A DNA stretch of 64,000 bases from Carex sylvatica (Eukaryota > Streptophyta > Magnoliopsida > Poales > Cyperaceae), in the NCBI GenBank assembly GCA_964058845.1, contig CAXKVR010000093.1:62001-126000 (forward strand), written 5' to 3'. A program made the position numbers and the translations under genes. The notes under the pieces were generated by a model. That model did not search any database and was not told the DNA's origin. It worked only from the letters and a program-made list of their open reading frames with translations. Shown piece after piece: positions 1 through 13,241 of the stretch; positions within the stretch are counted from its first letter, which is position 1; every line of letters begins with the position of its first letter.

Positions 1-900
1 AGGAGGCATTCGTGCGAAAAAAATATCCAGCATACACTTAGGGTCCATTAGTATTGAACCATGTTCGTAAGTCATGTTTATTTGTACAAGGTTCAATAAT
101 ATTGAACCGTGTATGGTTATACCACTTCATACATGGTATTTTATTAAAACAGGCCTATACAATTCATTCACGCCTCTCAACCATAACTCCTTGTGTAGAG
201 ATACCTCTCGATCACCTCTTCACAAACACTTACTACATTTTAAGCCCCTTCTCTTAATTTGTCTCTTCATTTTCACTTCATTCCCCTTTTCTCTCCTCAG
301 ATCAGTGTTGATCGGTGTTGATTTTCTTTCCTCTGTAGAGAAACTATGATGAGCTATAAGACTACACAACCCTAATCTGACGGAGAAGAGGAAAATCAAT
401 ATTTAATAACTAGCAATTGTGTCTCCAGTAATCATAATATGAATGTTTAATCACAACTTCTCTTAATAGGGCAACCTTTGCATGGATGTCAGACAAATTA
501 CGTGTATGTAGAGGTTCCTTGATTGAAAACAGTTGTGAATACCTTCACAATATTGATGAAATTAGAAGTAGCACGGTCCCTTGGTATGTAGAATATTTAC
601 ACTTTTCATTTATTAATAACCCCTGAAATTAATATGTATGAAGTTCATTTTATGAATCTTTACTGGCTGGCAAACATGATTATAAAAAAATAAAAAATAA
701 TAATTACCGTACACGGTTCTATAGAATAACTATATACAAACCCTTGTGAATTAGGATTTTTATTTTTTCGCACCTATTTTTGTAAAGTATACTCGGTTTT
801 AGTAGGAACCGTGTTTGTTTAATTTCACTATACATGGTTTTTTTATTTGAACCGTATATGATTAGTAGTTAGGGTTTTATTTTTTGGCACCTATTCGATT
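1..900. repeat. Inverted ACCGTGTATGG-type motifs, probable transposon edge
   Basis: No gene is seen. Short motifs of the form GGTTC / GAACCGT(G/A)TATGG recur in both orientations, at about 90-116, 707-719, 807-815 and 849-859. One is a near-perfect 19-nt palindrome at 90-108. Arrays like this are typical of the subterminal regions of CACTA elements. No terminal CACTA motif or target duplication is visible, and the element would be cut by the window edge. The class is inference. Confidence 0.3.
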
Positions 901-1039
901 TTTGTCATGTCTTTAATACTCCAGCGCTCCATGTCTCATCAAATAACTCTATCTCCTCGATCTCTTGTCCTTCTTTATACTAGTGTCTTCAGCTCCCTCT
1001 TTTATTTAATCTCTCTCCTAGGATTTCGTAGCTGCTGTC

Positions 1040-1710
1040 TCCCTCTTTATTTAATCTCTCTCTTTCTCAATTTGTGAGATTCGAAATCACCACTATAAAT
1101 AGAGGATTGGTTCTTCCTCTAAAAGATTTACAAAAGAATAACCTTTGAACCTTAACTTTAGAAATCCTTTGAGGTTTATACAGTCCGTTGTTTCTTATGC
1201 TTAAACCATCTATATCATTTCCAACAACCTCATATATACTCCACCTAAATTGATCCAATGTAAGATTAGAGTGAGAGTAGTGATTGTCTGGACTTAGAGC
1301 CTGTGAGCTCACCTATCTTGGAGCATGTGTGCTCACTTTCTTTCTTTGAGATGTTGTGCTCATCTGTCATTTGTGTGGATTGTAGGAGTGTTGTCTCGTA
1401 CCGGTCACAACTTGTATTCATTTCTTCATTGGGTAATAGAAATGTGTGCCTATTAAGGTTGTGTTGCCTCAGAGACGTAGGTTCTTTAGAGACTGAACTT
1501 CATTACTAACTTTTATGTCACTCTTTCTAACTCTACTATTTACTTTACCGTACTTTATTATATATTTGGACAAGTTCTTGATTCTGTGAAGAACTACACA
1601 CTAACAAACACATACACTTAGATTTAATCTATACATTATATATTTGGTAGATAGAGTTTAATTTTTTAAACAACTCTAATCACCCCCCTGTAGGTGTCGT
1701 TAGAGACAAC
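1040..1710 (+). other. Possible LTR remnant (low confidence)
   Basis: A strong plant TATA-like motif (CTATAAATAGAGG) lies at about 1092-1104. It is followed by some 600 bp of non-coding sequence that ends in a C-rich stretch (CACCCCCCTGTAGGTG, about 1681-1696), resembling the U5 end of some Copia LTRs. No primer-binding site, paired LTR or polyprotein was found, so this could equally be an ordinary promoter-like sequence. Confidence 0.2.
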
Positions 1711-2985
1711 AATAATAAACGAATGATGCATGGTAGGAAGCAGATAATTTGGAATCTAGTCTCACCACCCTGATTTAGAAGAGGGCAATCTTTTAAATTT
1801 TGATTTATCTTGAGTTTGACTTGAAGAAAATTTAAGTTAGGTTTGAAAAAAAATATGAAACTGAAAGAGTATTGTCACACTACCTTAAATTGACAGGGAC
1901 CTAAATTAAAATATGGGTAATTACATGCATAAACTGAAAGAGTATTAATGTAGAGGTGTTGAAGTTAATTTGTTATGAAAATAAATAACATGTTTGTGTG
2001 AGGGTCTTAATGTATTTACTAGATATATATGTATGTTTGTTGCATGATCTGAATTTACTTTGCAAATTGTGATAGAGAATGATGAAATCAATGACAATTC
2101 TTGATCACTCGAGCCTAAAACAAGACCTAACACGGGAACCGTACACAAGGCTAGAATGCGAGGTTCTGTTTTCTTTATTTTGGTTTTATTTTCTTCTGTC
2201 TCGAAATGTTAGGATTTTGGTTTTCTGTTTTTGGGCCATGTATAGTCACGTTTTTCTGTAGCAGTGACCCAACTTATTAATTTTTTGTAATTCATACAAT
2301 CATATGCATGAAATTATATATTCCATATAAATTCTATGAAGAGCTTTCTGATTTTTGTACCTGCAGTTGTACCTATATCTATATTTTTAAAATATATTTG
2401 ATGCACTGAAATGAGAACTACTTTTAATATTTATAAGCCCTAATTTAACTTTACGATCTGATCACATGCATATAAATCGTATAATATAGATTGGAGTGTC
2501 GATCTGCAGATATAGTTGTATTAAGTTTTAACAATTTTTACTAGTTTAGGTTGATCCGATTTTAATATTGTGGTTATGGTTAACAAACAAACAAACAAAA
2601 AGAGTAAATAAAGGTATTCAGTAGGTAGAAAGCCCCTATGGTTCAGGTTTCCTATCCTTCCTAATTATGCAAAATCAATACAAGTTCTGACTTTTATCTA
2701 TGCCACGTACAATTCTGTGACTGCTGCATATAGTATAGACTTGAGTCTTCTTCCAGGTATACCGCATACGACATTGTCACTACCCCACACGGTATGCTGG
2801 TATCTTTGTCATGGGGTCTAAGGGTTTTCTTATCTTTCTATCAGCTTTAGAATTACCAAGACTAAGGATTTAAGGTATAAAAATATGTTTTTCCCTATAC
2901 TACCTTGTTATTGAAATAATCCTGAAGACCCTGTATTGGGTCTCCTAAAGTCATTCTAACTAGAACCTATAATCTAGCAAAGGGG
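1711..2985. other. Intergenic, no gene seen
   Basis: AT-rich DNA without a supported gene. Short ORFs here (for example near 1945-2261) have no recognisable domain and no splice-consistent extension. Confidence 0.5.
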
Positions 2986-3960
2986 GAGATTAAACTACTC
3001 AGTTTATGTATTAGATGTCGGTCTAATCTAGCAAAAGGGGTCGGCTAATCCTAATCTAAATTCAATTTATACTATCATTTCAAGGGATAACCTTGGGTTC
3101 GAATCCTAGTCTTTGAACTGCTATCAAGTTTTGTTATTCCCAATCTCACCACTACTTACGAGTAATTCCTCACACGAATTCTCTGAATTGCTTATCGATG
3201 GTGTATGGAAATCATTGACAATCTGTAGACGGAACTATGTATGAAAGGAAATATAAAAAGATAAAAGCTCAATAGATATTCAGATCTTAAACGCAATACA
3301 AAATATAAAAGAACAAGTAATTAAATAAACATAATAGGTATTCAATAAAAACCTCACACTAGATTTGAGGAGTTTAGCCTCTTATGGACGTGGCAACAAA
3401 ACAAATAAATAAAAAAGCATATATACAACCCAATTGGAGATTGATGATTCTCCTTCACATTCGGATGGATCGACTTCTGCCTCCTTCAATGATTTCTCCA
3501 CTACTAGATATCTACATGTTATATACCATCTCTTTCTAAGAGATAATCTAACCTAATCTAAACTTTACTCGACTATAAGGATTGCTAGAATGAATGTTAC
3601 ATAAAAATTCAACCTAAAGGGGTATTTATAGCCTTCCTATACAGTGATGGGAGTAGTGGAGAACATGGGTGTGCTTCTGATTGGTCAGGAGAATCTAAAA
3701 ATAGCGTGACCTTTCAGCAAGACAAGCCTTCTACAAGGCCCAGTCCAGTTTCGTGCAGCCTAGGCTGATGCCGTGTATGGCATAGCTTTGTACCGCACAG
3801 ACTTCGTAGTTAGCATATTTTCTCCATATTTCTTCATTTCGCATTTTGTGTACTTGGTGATAGGTGTTGTATGCTTCAAGTGATGTCCAATTTTGGCGGA
3901 TATTCTCAAAAACATGTTTGAGGTAAATAAATCGGGAAATTTTCTCCTTCATATTTGTTT
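2986..3960 (-). other. Possible minus-strand LTR fragment (low confidence)
   Basis: Read on the minus strand, a TATA-like CTATAAATACCCC lies near 3620-3632, followed by about 600 bp of untranslated-looking sequence. A GGTTCGAATCC box at about 3092-3102 and a TAGCAAAAGGGG at about 3030-3041 resemble RNA polymerase III B and A boxes. Neither a tRNA fold nor a paired LTR is visible. A 73-codon minus-strand ORF (3731-3952) has no recognised domain. The class is inference. Confidence 0.2.
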
Positions 3961-5429
3961 TTTGCCATTTATCGGATTAAAAGACAGTGATTTTCACTAT
4001 ATGTTTGAGCGTCATCACTATCACTAATGAAATAAAATATTTGACAAAATTTCTTAAAATTCAAATAAGAAAGAACAACATGGGAAAAAACATGGATTGA
4101 AGGACTATTGGACTTTCTTTTTGTGAGATCTACTTTATATCATTTAAGTATATATTGAATACAAAAATAGCTCTCTATTAAAAAACACATTAATTATGAT
4201 CACTTAACAAAAAAAAGGTGAGAAAAGTGGAAGAAAGAAGGAATTAGCCCCCTCAGAATCATGAAACTTCTATTAGATTAAATTTCACAAAAATAGTAAG
4301 CATGAAAGGTGTCCTTTGTTACGAAACGATTATGATAAGAGTAATATTGCAACACTATTAGATACATGAGATTTTGTACAGAATATTTTCTATATGTGAA
4401 ACTTGTGGAAACTATTAGTGCATACCCATTTATTACAGCGCAAGTTTTTTTTTTTTTTTTTTTCAAAATATGACTATTTTCCATTAATACATTACTGTTG
4501 CCCTTTATTACAATGAACACTTTTGGCTTAGATGAATTTCACGAACCACTACTTGCAACAATATGTCCAATCATTGACACATATTTCTATTTGAAATTTG
4601 TTAGAGGCTGCCTCTTAATTTCTTTGGTTTTGGATTTTTGGGATTGACTTGTGCTGATAAATAAGAATTGAACTATGGCTTTGGGTGAATAAAAATGAAA
4701 TGAGAAAAATATATTCAAGATATTTGAATAGGTATGCTTGCTGTATAAAAAAATTTCTCTAGAGTCTAAAATCAAAAAGTGGAAAACGTTCTCACTGGAG
4801 AAGTTTTTGAATTTAGACTCCAGAGAAGTTTTTAGAACTTGTATCTTTAGGAGGAGCAACAACTTGCTGACACTGATCACGGGAACTATTAGGTGTGAGT
4901 TTCAGTGCAGTTATTTTTGTTGGTATAATTTAGATAATTATTTTGCAGTGTTCGTTATATTCAAATACTTTTCATCAGTGATCGATAAAACATTTTGTGC
5001 AATAACTTTGGTAAATTTTAGGTGCCATGAATTTTTTTCAGAGGAAGAATAATATACTAATAGTTACATTTATGTTGTCTTAGAAAATAAGAAATTAAGT
5101 CAATGAGTTTTAATTTGTTTAATTTAATGATTTTTTTCTTTGTTCACCCGTACAATAAGTACCAAAAGTAAATAAGTACAAAAGTTAGAAGATGGATAAC
5201 CATCAGATCTGAATAGTCAGCACGTATTTAATATTAAACAGATGAAAGCGAATCTCACTTGATATGCTCGAGAGAATTGAAGGCCCAATCCTCTTTCTTC
5301 TTTCTTGGGTCAGTAATCTATTAATGTTTTCTTTTATGGTGTCAATTCTATTTTCTAATCTTAATAAATAGCCTTCATTCTCGGTGATTTCAAGGGGAGA
5401 CAAACATCTTACTTTCCTCCTTGAGAAGA
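3961..5429. other. Upstream region of the receptor kinase gene
   Basis: No gene is seen. It contains a T-rich run (about 4446-4464) and AT-rich DNA. The promoter and 5' leader of the downstream kinase gene should lie in the last few hundred bases, but I could not place a convincing TATA box or transcription start. Confidence 0.4.
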
Positions 5430-8400
5430 ATGGTTGTGTGGCACATAATTCTTATGTTAATATTCACAGTTACCATTCGAGTTCATAGTCAGCTTGATTC
5501 TAAAGGTAACCACCTCTCTCTTTCTCTCTCTGTTTCTCTCTCTCTCTCTTTCAAAATACTTTGTAGTGGCAACCAACCTCTCTCTCTTCCTCTCTCTCTC
5601 TGTCTCTCTCTCTAAATAGCGAGCACACTCGTATAGACACGATGAACAAACCTTGTGTGCATCATTTCAAAATTTTGGTATTTGACTTCTGAGTCTTCCA
5701 AATTGCACTAAATACACAAATTTTCAAGAAGGTCATTTTTTTTAAAATCTTATGTACTTGCTACAATTTTTGAAATTATGAGCAAAATCATTTTCAAACA
5801 TTCTATATCATCCACTGGCTACTATTTTCTCATATCAAGAGGAAATTTAAATGAAAGAAACATCTAAATTACAAATCAGCAATCTATAAAAAAAATTTCA
5901 TGGTAATAATCACATTGAATAACTTGATTAGGCCGTTTTAAATCTAAACCCAAAAAAAGTAGAAATAGATATCCACTTGTCTACGACATTGTTTGACTCT
6001 TTCTCTTATTTCATCTACCTATATTTGTATATATTCTGAATGAAGAAAGCGATTATTTATGACAACGAAGATAATCAGTTTGAGTATGCAGTCTGATTAT
6101 TGTACTATATTATAAAGAAACGGGAGTAACTCATGTATGCAAAAGAAAAAAAAATATTATTGCACATCAACGGAGCCACTTTCAGGCAGACTGCAATTGT
6201 CTCTCCCCTCCCCCCTGCCCTCCCCCTCTTCCCTACCAAATATTAAATTATACATCTAGACGTAAGAAATTATAAAAATATTCTTGGCTTTCAGGCTTAT
6301 TATTGCTTAATTATGCTCAGGACATATTAAATATTTTTGTAAAATATGTTTCATAAACTATATATCTAACAGAAAAAAATTACAAAAATCTTCTTCTTTT
6401 TAAAAGTGAATCAATGGCACTCGAATAACAAATTTCTTTTTTCTTATATGTATTCTTATATAATAAGTTAACAGAAATAATATTATTATACATAGATGCA
6501 TTATCGAATAAGATATGAGTAGAATAAACGGGTAAAAGAGAATCAATGGCACAACTTGTATATTGGGGGAGGTTGACTTTGAAACAATTTGTTAAAGATA
6601 ATATCTGACAATTTCATTTTTTATTTTATTTTTTGTAGGCTTTTTGAATATTGACTGTGGACTTCCCGCAAACTCTAACTATGTTGACAATGCAACGGGA
6701 TTAACGTATGTCTCAGATGAGCAATTCATCGATACAGGAAACTATTCCCAGATTTCATCCTCTGTTATCCAAGCCAGAGAATATTTCACAGTTAGATATT
6801 TTCCGATAGGAACTCGAAACTGCTACACCATTAGATCCTTGACAGTAGGCATTAAGTATCTTATAAGGGCAACATTCAATTATTCAAATTATGATAACTT
6901 AAATAAAATCCCTATTTTTGATATATATTTAGGAGTCAACTATTGGGATACAGTAGAAGTTTCCCCTTTCTATCCTGAAATAATTATCACTGCTAATGCT
7001 GATAACTTGCAAGTTTGTCTGGTTAATAAGAATCTCGGCAATCCTTTTATTTCTTCATTATATTTGAGGCAATTGAAGGGCATTTACCCATTTCTGAATT
7101 CGACACAATCATTGGTTTTGAGGTGGAGGCTTAATCTTGGAGCAGGCAACCGAGAGTTAGTAAGGTCAGTACTATTAATTATTGAAATATTTATTTCTTA
7201 ATTAACTACTTGACTCTAATTCATTTCTGAGTTAGTAATCTGATAATTTTATCCAGCTATTGTCAACAAGTTATACCCATTTTCTATGCAAACTATTCGT
7301 AAAGTGCATTAAGAATAATGAATTTATGATATAATTCCCAAAAATTATTGCCTTCTCAATGATAAAGCAGCACTGCAGTTTTTGTAATTATTTATTTTTT
7401 TGGTAATATTTTGATAATATTTTATTAATATTTTTAGACAGTTTTTTTTGTTGGAATGAGCTTAATTTGATGTGAAGTTATGATCATACTTGTTATTTTC
7501 CTCCTTTGCAGAAACTTATATTACTACAATACTCTATTTTCTTCCTCCATTGCTAAGTTAATTTACACCAAAATATAGGTACCCTGATGATATCTATGAC
7601 CGGTGGTGGTGGAATTACACCAACAGTGGATGGAAAGAGATCTCAACAAACTCCACCGTAGAACCTGACCCAGACTTTGAAACCCCCTCTCTTGTGATGC
7701 AGACTGCTGCAACCACTTCAAGTACCAAAGAACCCCTTAACCTCAATTGGTATAGTGATGATATGTCCACCAAATATTTTTTCTTTCTTCACATCAATGA
7801 GTTCCAGACATCGTTAACTGGTCGAAGGGAGATTGATATACTTGTCAATGGAATTCAGGAATTCCCTGAACCAATTATTCCGGAGCCTTCCGGTCCCTTA
7901 TGGACCGCTCACTTGAGGTCAGGTTTTACTAATTATACCGTCTCACTCGTGGCTACTTCAAATTCTACTCTTCCTCCTCTACTCAATGCATTTGAACTGT
8001 TTAAAGTATATCCTGTCATGATACCCACTTATGGTGCAGATGGTAAGTTTTTCATCAGTTCAAATTAATTACCAATGCTATATTAGTAGAATGTACTTGT
8101 GACAACCTAGTCATAATTATTTTCATAAGTTTAAGAATTCTAGCAAACTGGCAAGGGGACCATGATGGTTGTGTTCAATGCTCATAATTCAAAAACATGG
8201 TTCTACTACACTATTATATCCTTTTCTCATGTTAATTAATTGATGTTTGCCTCAAACTTGTAATATAGTGAGTGTGAGACAAACTCCCTCTAATCTGCAC
8301 AAAATGGAATTGAAAAAAGAAAGTAAAATTATCGTAACAAGCAGTAACACTTAATTAGAATTGAGAACTGTACATGCTTATAATATTTTGAAAATTAGTG

Positions 8401-11400
8401 GATTACTTGATATTTGATATCTCACAATTTGATTTTTTTCAAGGTGACTCAGTCTTTTTACATGCAGTTGCTGACATTAATAGTGTCAAGAAGTACTACA
8501 ATATTACAAAAGGGTGGAATGGTGATCCTTGTCTTCCTACACAGTTCTTATGGGCTGGTATCAGTTGCAACACTGACTCCTCCAACATTACAAGGATTAC
8601 AGGCTTGTGAGCCCTGTGAACTATGTCTTTTAAAAAATATTTGGTCATCACAAGCTACACATTATCACTAACTATTTAACTTGTTCTTTTTCAGAAACCT
8701 ATCGTCTAGCTTTTTGACAGGTCTATTAAGTGACTCCATTGGGAATCTAACTGCTCTTGAGCACTTGTAAGTGCCTTCAATCCAAGATTAAGTACTTGAT
8801 CTTTATAAAAACTTTACATCCTCCACGGCACTTTACTGTAATTGGCAACATTCGGACTGTCCGTAACCCATCTAAAAGATACTTGTCCCTTATATATTTA
8901 TCTACTAATGCACATTGGAAGTGTACTCATATAAATTTTAATTTTGTATAAATTGAAATCGCCAACTAGCAACAGAGTTGTTGCAACTTGGGCTAAAAAG
9001 AAAGATTTTTTAATAAACAATTTTGTAGAGAAAAATAATTACGAAGTTTAGATTATAGTATTAGTAGAAAAAAAATGCGGAATTAAAAAGACCATATAAA
9101 TTTCATATATTGCCATTATTGCACAATATAAGAAAGTAATTGTAAAACCTCAGAACAATTATACTAATTTAGGATTCATTGAAGTAAAACCTCATAACAA
9201 TTGTATCACATCTTTTTACTAATTACTGCTTCTTCCTACTTTTTCAGGGATTTATCTAGCAATGATTTGTCTGGAGTTCTTCCAAGTTCTCTAGACCAAT
9301 TAACAGCTCTTACGTACCTGTATGCATTTCAAAAGTAATTAACCTTAGTATCCGGTTTCTGTTCCGAATAAAAGCATTTCATAATTATTTGTTGATTTTT
9401 CAGTGATATAAGAGGAAATAGCAAGATTTCAACGACCCTTCCTTTTGGGCTTCAGAAAAAACAACAGAATGGAAGTCTAATGTATAGGTAACAATTTTGT
9501 TTCAATTATTTCATTTTTTAGATGTTGTAGAAATGACATTTATTCATTTATGACCTTCTGATTAATTGGGTCATTCGATATAGATATTAACACACACACA
9601 CAAACACACACACACACATGAAAATTAAAAACATATATATCCCACAACTGAGAGAGAGGAGACAATAAGTAGGCCGGCATCGTTGGTTGAGAGAGCGATG
9701 TAAAAGAGGATCCCATAGTTAACATTAGACATCTCTCCATGTTAGCTTTCCTTGAAAAAATATTACTTCGAGAACTCAAGTAATCAATTTCCATTGGCAT
9801 TTTATTTTGTAATGTTTCGCATGTTAGGTTTGGAGGTATAAATCCGACTCCAACTCCATCTCCTTCTTCTAAAAAGAAGAAGACAATAAAAATTGCGGTG
9901 GGAGTCTCGTTGATGGTTATTGCAGTTGTCGTTTCAACAGTCTTTTTCTTGAGGAAACGTAAGTTCTGTCTTTTCATGTCCTTTTCCCTTCTTGATTAAC
10001 AAAATAACGGCTCTCATTTTTTTTATATAATGACAAATGATATGGGTCATTAATCTGTAGATTATTAAGCCACAATAATTTCCACAAATAGTTTTTTAAT
10101 ATCAGATAAGGAAATTTTTTGTAGTTGTTGTTACCAACCAAACCTAAAAATATGATGGTAAGTAGGGTGTTCATTGTATCAGGTTTATTAGGTTTTCAAC
10201 CAAACTATCAAACTATGGATTAAATTGTTCAGTTTTTCAATTTAAATGGTTTGGTTTGGCTAAATTTTTTAATTACTTCAGTTTTTTATATTTGTTTCGG
10301 TTTAATATTTGTTATCCAGTTCATCTAATATATATCTTGATACTTACTTCTATGATTATTAAATATATATATTATGTATTGAATTTTGACCTTTTGAAAT
10401 TTAATCCATCTTATAATGGTTCAACCAAACGAAATTTGACCTTTTTTGGTTTGGTTTTTATTCAATTGACAAGTTTAATAGGTTGGTTTTAGATTTTTTA
10501 ATTGAACTGACCATTTGAACACCCCGGTTGGTAAGTCGTCATAACTAGCAAAAGTCTATATATATTTCTTGCATTGAATTTCTTACTAGGATTAAAATAA
10601 TTTCTTCTGACTTTTTTGGGTCTTTATTTTAGTGCTGAAAAACAAAGGTAATTATTTGCAAATTACCAAGAGTGTTAGATCTCATCTCCATAATTGTTCA
10701 AAATTTAATACTCTTTTTTATACTAGTCTAAAACTGCCTAACTGCTTACAATAAAAAGACATTTCTGTACATGTTTTTAAAATGAAGTCAGTGAATGTAC
10801 ATCCCTCTATTTTATATACAGGTAAAAAAACAATCGTCCCAAAGCCAAATGAAAGTTTTGAATACAACCCTGCAGCAGCACAAGGTTTTCTGGATATTGA
10901 TAATCGTCAATTCAGTTACAATGATCTCAAGAGAATTACAAATGACTTTAAGGATAATATTGGCAATGGAGGATTTGGAAGTGTGTATTTGGGCATCATA
11001 GAAAATGGATTTCAGGTTGCAGTTAAGATGCGCTCTAATTCATCCACACAGGGGGTTGAGGAGTTGGTGTCTGAGGTAATCACTGCTAACACCGAACTCT
11101 CTTAATACATTAAAAAAGTATCGGTGTTACAATGGGTATACAAAAAGCTTTACTGCATGTGTAATAATTGTTCAATCGACAACTAAAAGGTTCATTGTTA
11201 TAACAATTTAAAGATATGTACTTCTTTATAAATTCTATATAGGCAAAAAACCTGGCAAGAGTTCATCACAAGAACTTGGTCAAACTAATGGGCTACTGCA
11301 TTGATGGAAATTGCATGGCGCTTGTATACGAGTACATGCAGGAAGGAAATCTACAACAAAAACTGAAAGGTGATTCATCTTGATATTGATCGTGTGCGAT

Positions 11401-13241
11401 TGATCTAATTTGATGTTATTATGCTTTTACAGAGTGAAGAATCTTAAGCTAACAAATGTCGTCAAATAACAGATGATGTAAAGCCTCTTACATGGAAGCA
11501 GCGACTTAGAATTGCATATCAGTCTGCACTAGGTATCGTTCAAAAGCTTTTTCTAATCCATAATAGAATAAAATAAATTATTGTCATAATTTCTCTCCAT
11601 TCATTTTCAGAATAATATATCCTGGAAAATAATTTAATGTAGCAAATCGAATAACAGTTAAATCTTATGACTCTGATTAAATCTTAGTGTCATAATCTTT
11701 ACTGCAAGCTTTGTGTTGTAGTTCTTCTATAATTGTTTCTCCAGCTCTTGTCCTTTAAATGTAAATAAATTACTGACAACATTTTGAGTTGATTGAAATA
11801 TTGTTACGAAGGGTTGGAGTATCTGCATAAGTCTTGTAATCCGCCACTAATCCATAGGGATGTCAAGACCACCAACATTCTCTTAAATGCAAAACTCGAG
11901 GCAAAGATTGCTGATTTTGGGCTCTGCCGGACTTTTGACGATGATGCAATCAGTTATGTTTTAACCAGAATAATAGGCACTCCTGGTTATGTGGATCCCG
12001 AGTAAGAAATTCTTTTGTTTGTGAAATCTTCATCTTTTTTATTTTGTTTTCTCAACATCACAATTTATTTGACAACCATGAAAAATGACATTGAAATTGG
12101 GAAAATAATATGTATGTATGCATGCATGTATGTATGTATGTATGTGCATGCATGCATGCATGTATGTATGTAGGTATGTATGTAGGTATGTATGTATGTA
12201 TGTAGGTATGTATGTAGGTATGTATGTATGTAGGTATGTATGTATGTATGTAGGTATGTATGTATGTATGTAGGTATGTATGTATGTATGTATGTAGGTA
12301 TGTATGTATGTATGTAGGTATGTAGGTATGTATGTAGGTATGTATGTAGGTTATGTATGTAGGTAGGTATGTATGTAGGTATGTATGTATGTATGTATGT
12401 AGGTATGTATGTATGTATGTATGTATGTATGTAGGTAGGTATGTAGGTATGTAGGTATGTATGTATGTATGTAGGTATGTAGGTAGGTATGTATGTATGT
12501 AGGTAGGTATGTAGGTATGTATGTATGTAGGTAGGTATGTATGTAGGTAGGTAGGTACGTAGGTACGTACCTATGTACGTACGTAGATAGGTAGGCAGGT
12601 AGGTAGGTAGGTATATATATAAGTATGATTTGGTAGTTCACGATGTACTGAACAGTGTTTTCACTTAAAAAGTTTCTTATAAAAATTTCAACCAATAAAA
12701 ACTGATTCTATTGGACAAATACATATGATAACCTACTATAAAAACTGATTTGTTGATAATAATTTTTTTCTGACAAATAGCAACTGATTCTATTGGATGA
12801 TTCAAAATATTTCCGATGTGGTAAATAACTTTGGCATGCATCTTCAGGTACTATTTATCGAACCAGCTATGTGCCAAGAGCGATGTGTTCAGTTTTGGAG
12901 TTGTTCTCCTAGAAATCATCACTGGCCAGCCCCCTACTAACGCGGGTGTAGAAGGAGTTAACTTAGTTAGATGGGTCCGTGAAAAACTATCCGGAGGAGA
13001 TATCAAAAACATAGTAGACCCTAGAATAAAAGACAAGTATGACATAAACTCAGTCTGGAAAGTTACGGATCTAGCATGTAAATGCACAGAGTTCACCTCT
13101 TCTGAAAGGCCAACCATGGCTGTAGTAGTTGCTGAGCTCAAGGAAAGCCTGGATTTGGAAACTTCAATGGAAGAAATGGATAACAAAAGTGCTGAGACCT
13201 TATTAACTGATGAAAGCAAGGACAGAGAGATGGCTTCCTAG
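5430..13241 (+). CDS. Malectin-like / LRR receptor-like kinase (LRR-I group), 14 exons
   Basis: Inferred exons: 5430-5505, 6639-7164, 7579-8042, 8444-8606, 8695-8766, 9248-9319, 9404-9487, 9828-9958, 10633-10647, 10822-11075, 11243-11369, 11473-11532, 11812-12001, 12848-13241. All junctions are GT-AG and sum to 875 codons. Exon 1 encodes a signal peptide ([20 protein letters not shown]). Exons 2-3 give a malectin-like ectodomain (IDCG start, YPDD-DRWW). Exon 4 has GDPC, and exons 5-6 are two 72-nt LRR units. A membrane segment ([14 protein letters not shown]) follows. The kinase shows [30 protein letters not shown] and GTPGYVDPE, so it looks catalytically competent; DFGLCR departs from the DFGLSR common in the group. 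By family it is a plasma-membrane Ser/Thr kinase whose relatives act in immunity or symbiosis; the ligand is unknown. Two introns hold a hAT MITE and a large microsatellite. Confidence 0.9.
10163..10527. mobile_element. hAT-type MITE in an intron of the kinase gene
   Basis: A 365-bp insertion starts TAGGGTGTTCA and ends TGAACACCCCGG, giving imperfect terminal inverted repeats. It is flanked by 8-bp near-identical direct repeats (ATGGTAAG at 10155-10162, TTGGTAAG at 10528-10535). Size, TIR and 8-bp duplication fit a non-autonomous hAT element. It carries GGTTTGGTTT-type internal repeats and no ORF of note, and it sits in the intron before the 15-nt exon. Confidence 0.75.
12108..12615. repeat. 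Compound (GTAT)n/(GTAG)n microsatellite in a kinase-gene intron
   Basis: About 500 bp of nearly uninterrupted tetranucleotide repeat, mainly TATG with interspersed TAGG and TGCA variants. It degrades towards GTAC/GTAG units at its 3' end. It fills most of the first half of the intron between the APE exon (ending 12001) and the last exon (starting 12848). The long minus-strand ORF of repeating Y-H-T-Y residues here is a translation artefact. Confidence 0.95.

Noticed and set aside
3030..3102. A-box and B-box-like motifs suggesting a tRNA gene or SINE
   Set aside because: No cloverleaf fold, no poly-A/T end and no target duplication; the sequence better fits a possible LTR remnant or chance.
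9540..9977. 145-residue minus-strand ORF
   Set aside because: It is antisense to the transmembrane exon of the kinase gene and extends through a (CA)n run; no domain.
12351..12695. 114-residue minus-strand ORF of repeating Tyr-His-Thr
   Set aside because: It is a translation of the GTAT/GTAG microsatellite, without start context, homology or splice support.
12851..13219. 122-residue minus-strand ORF
   Set aside because: It is a shadow of the last kinase exon, whose plus-strand frame has clear kinase motifs.
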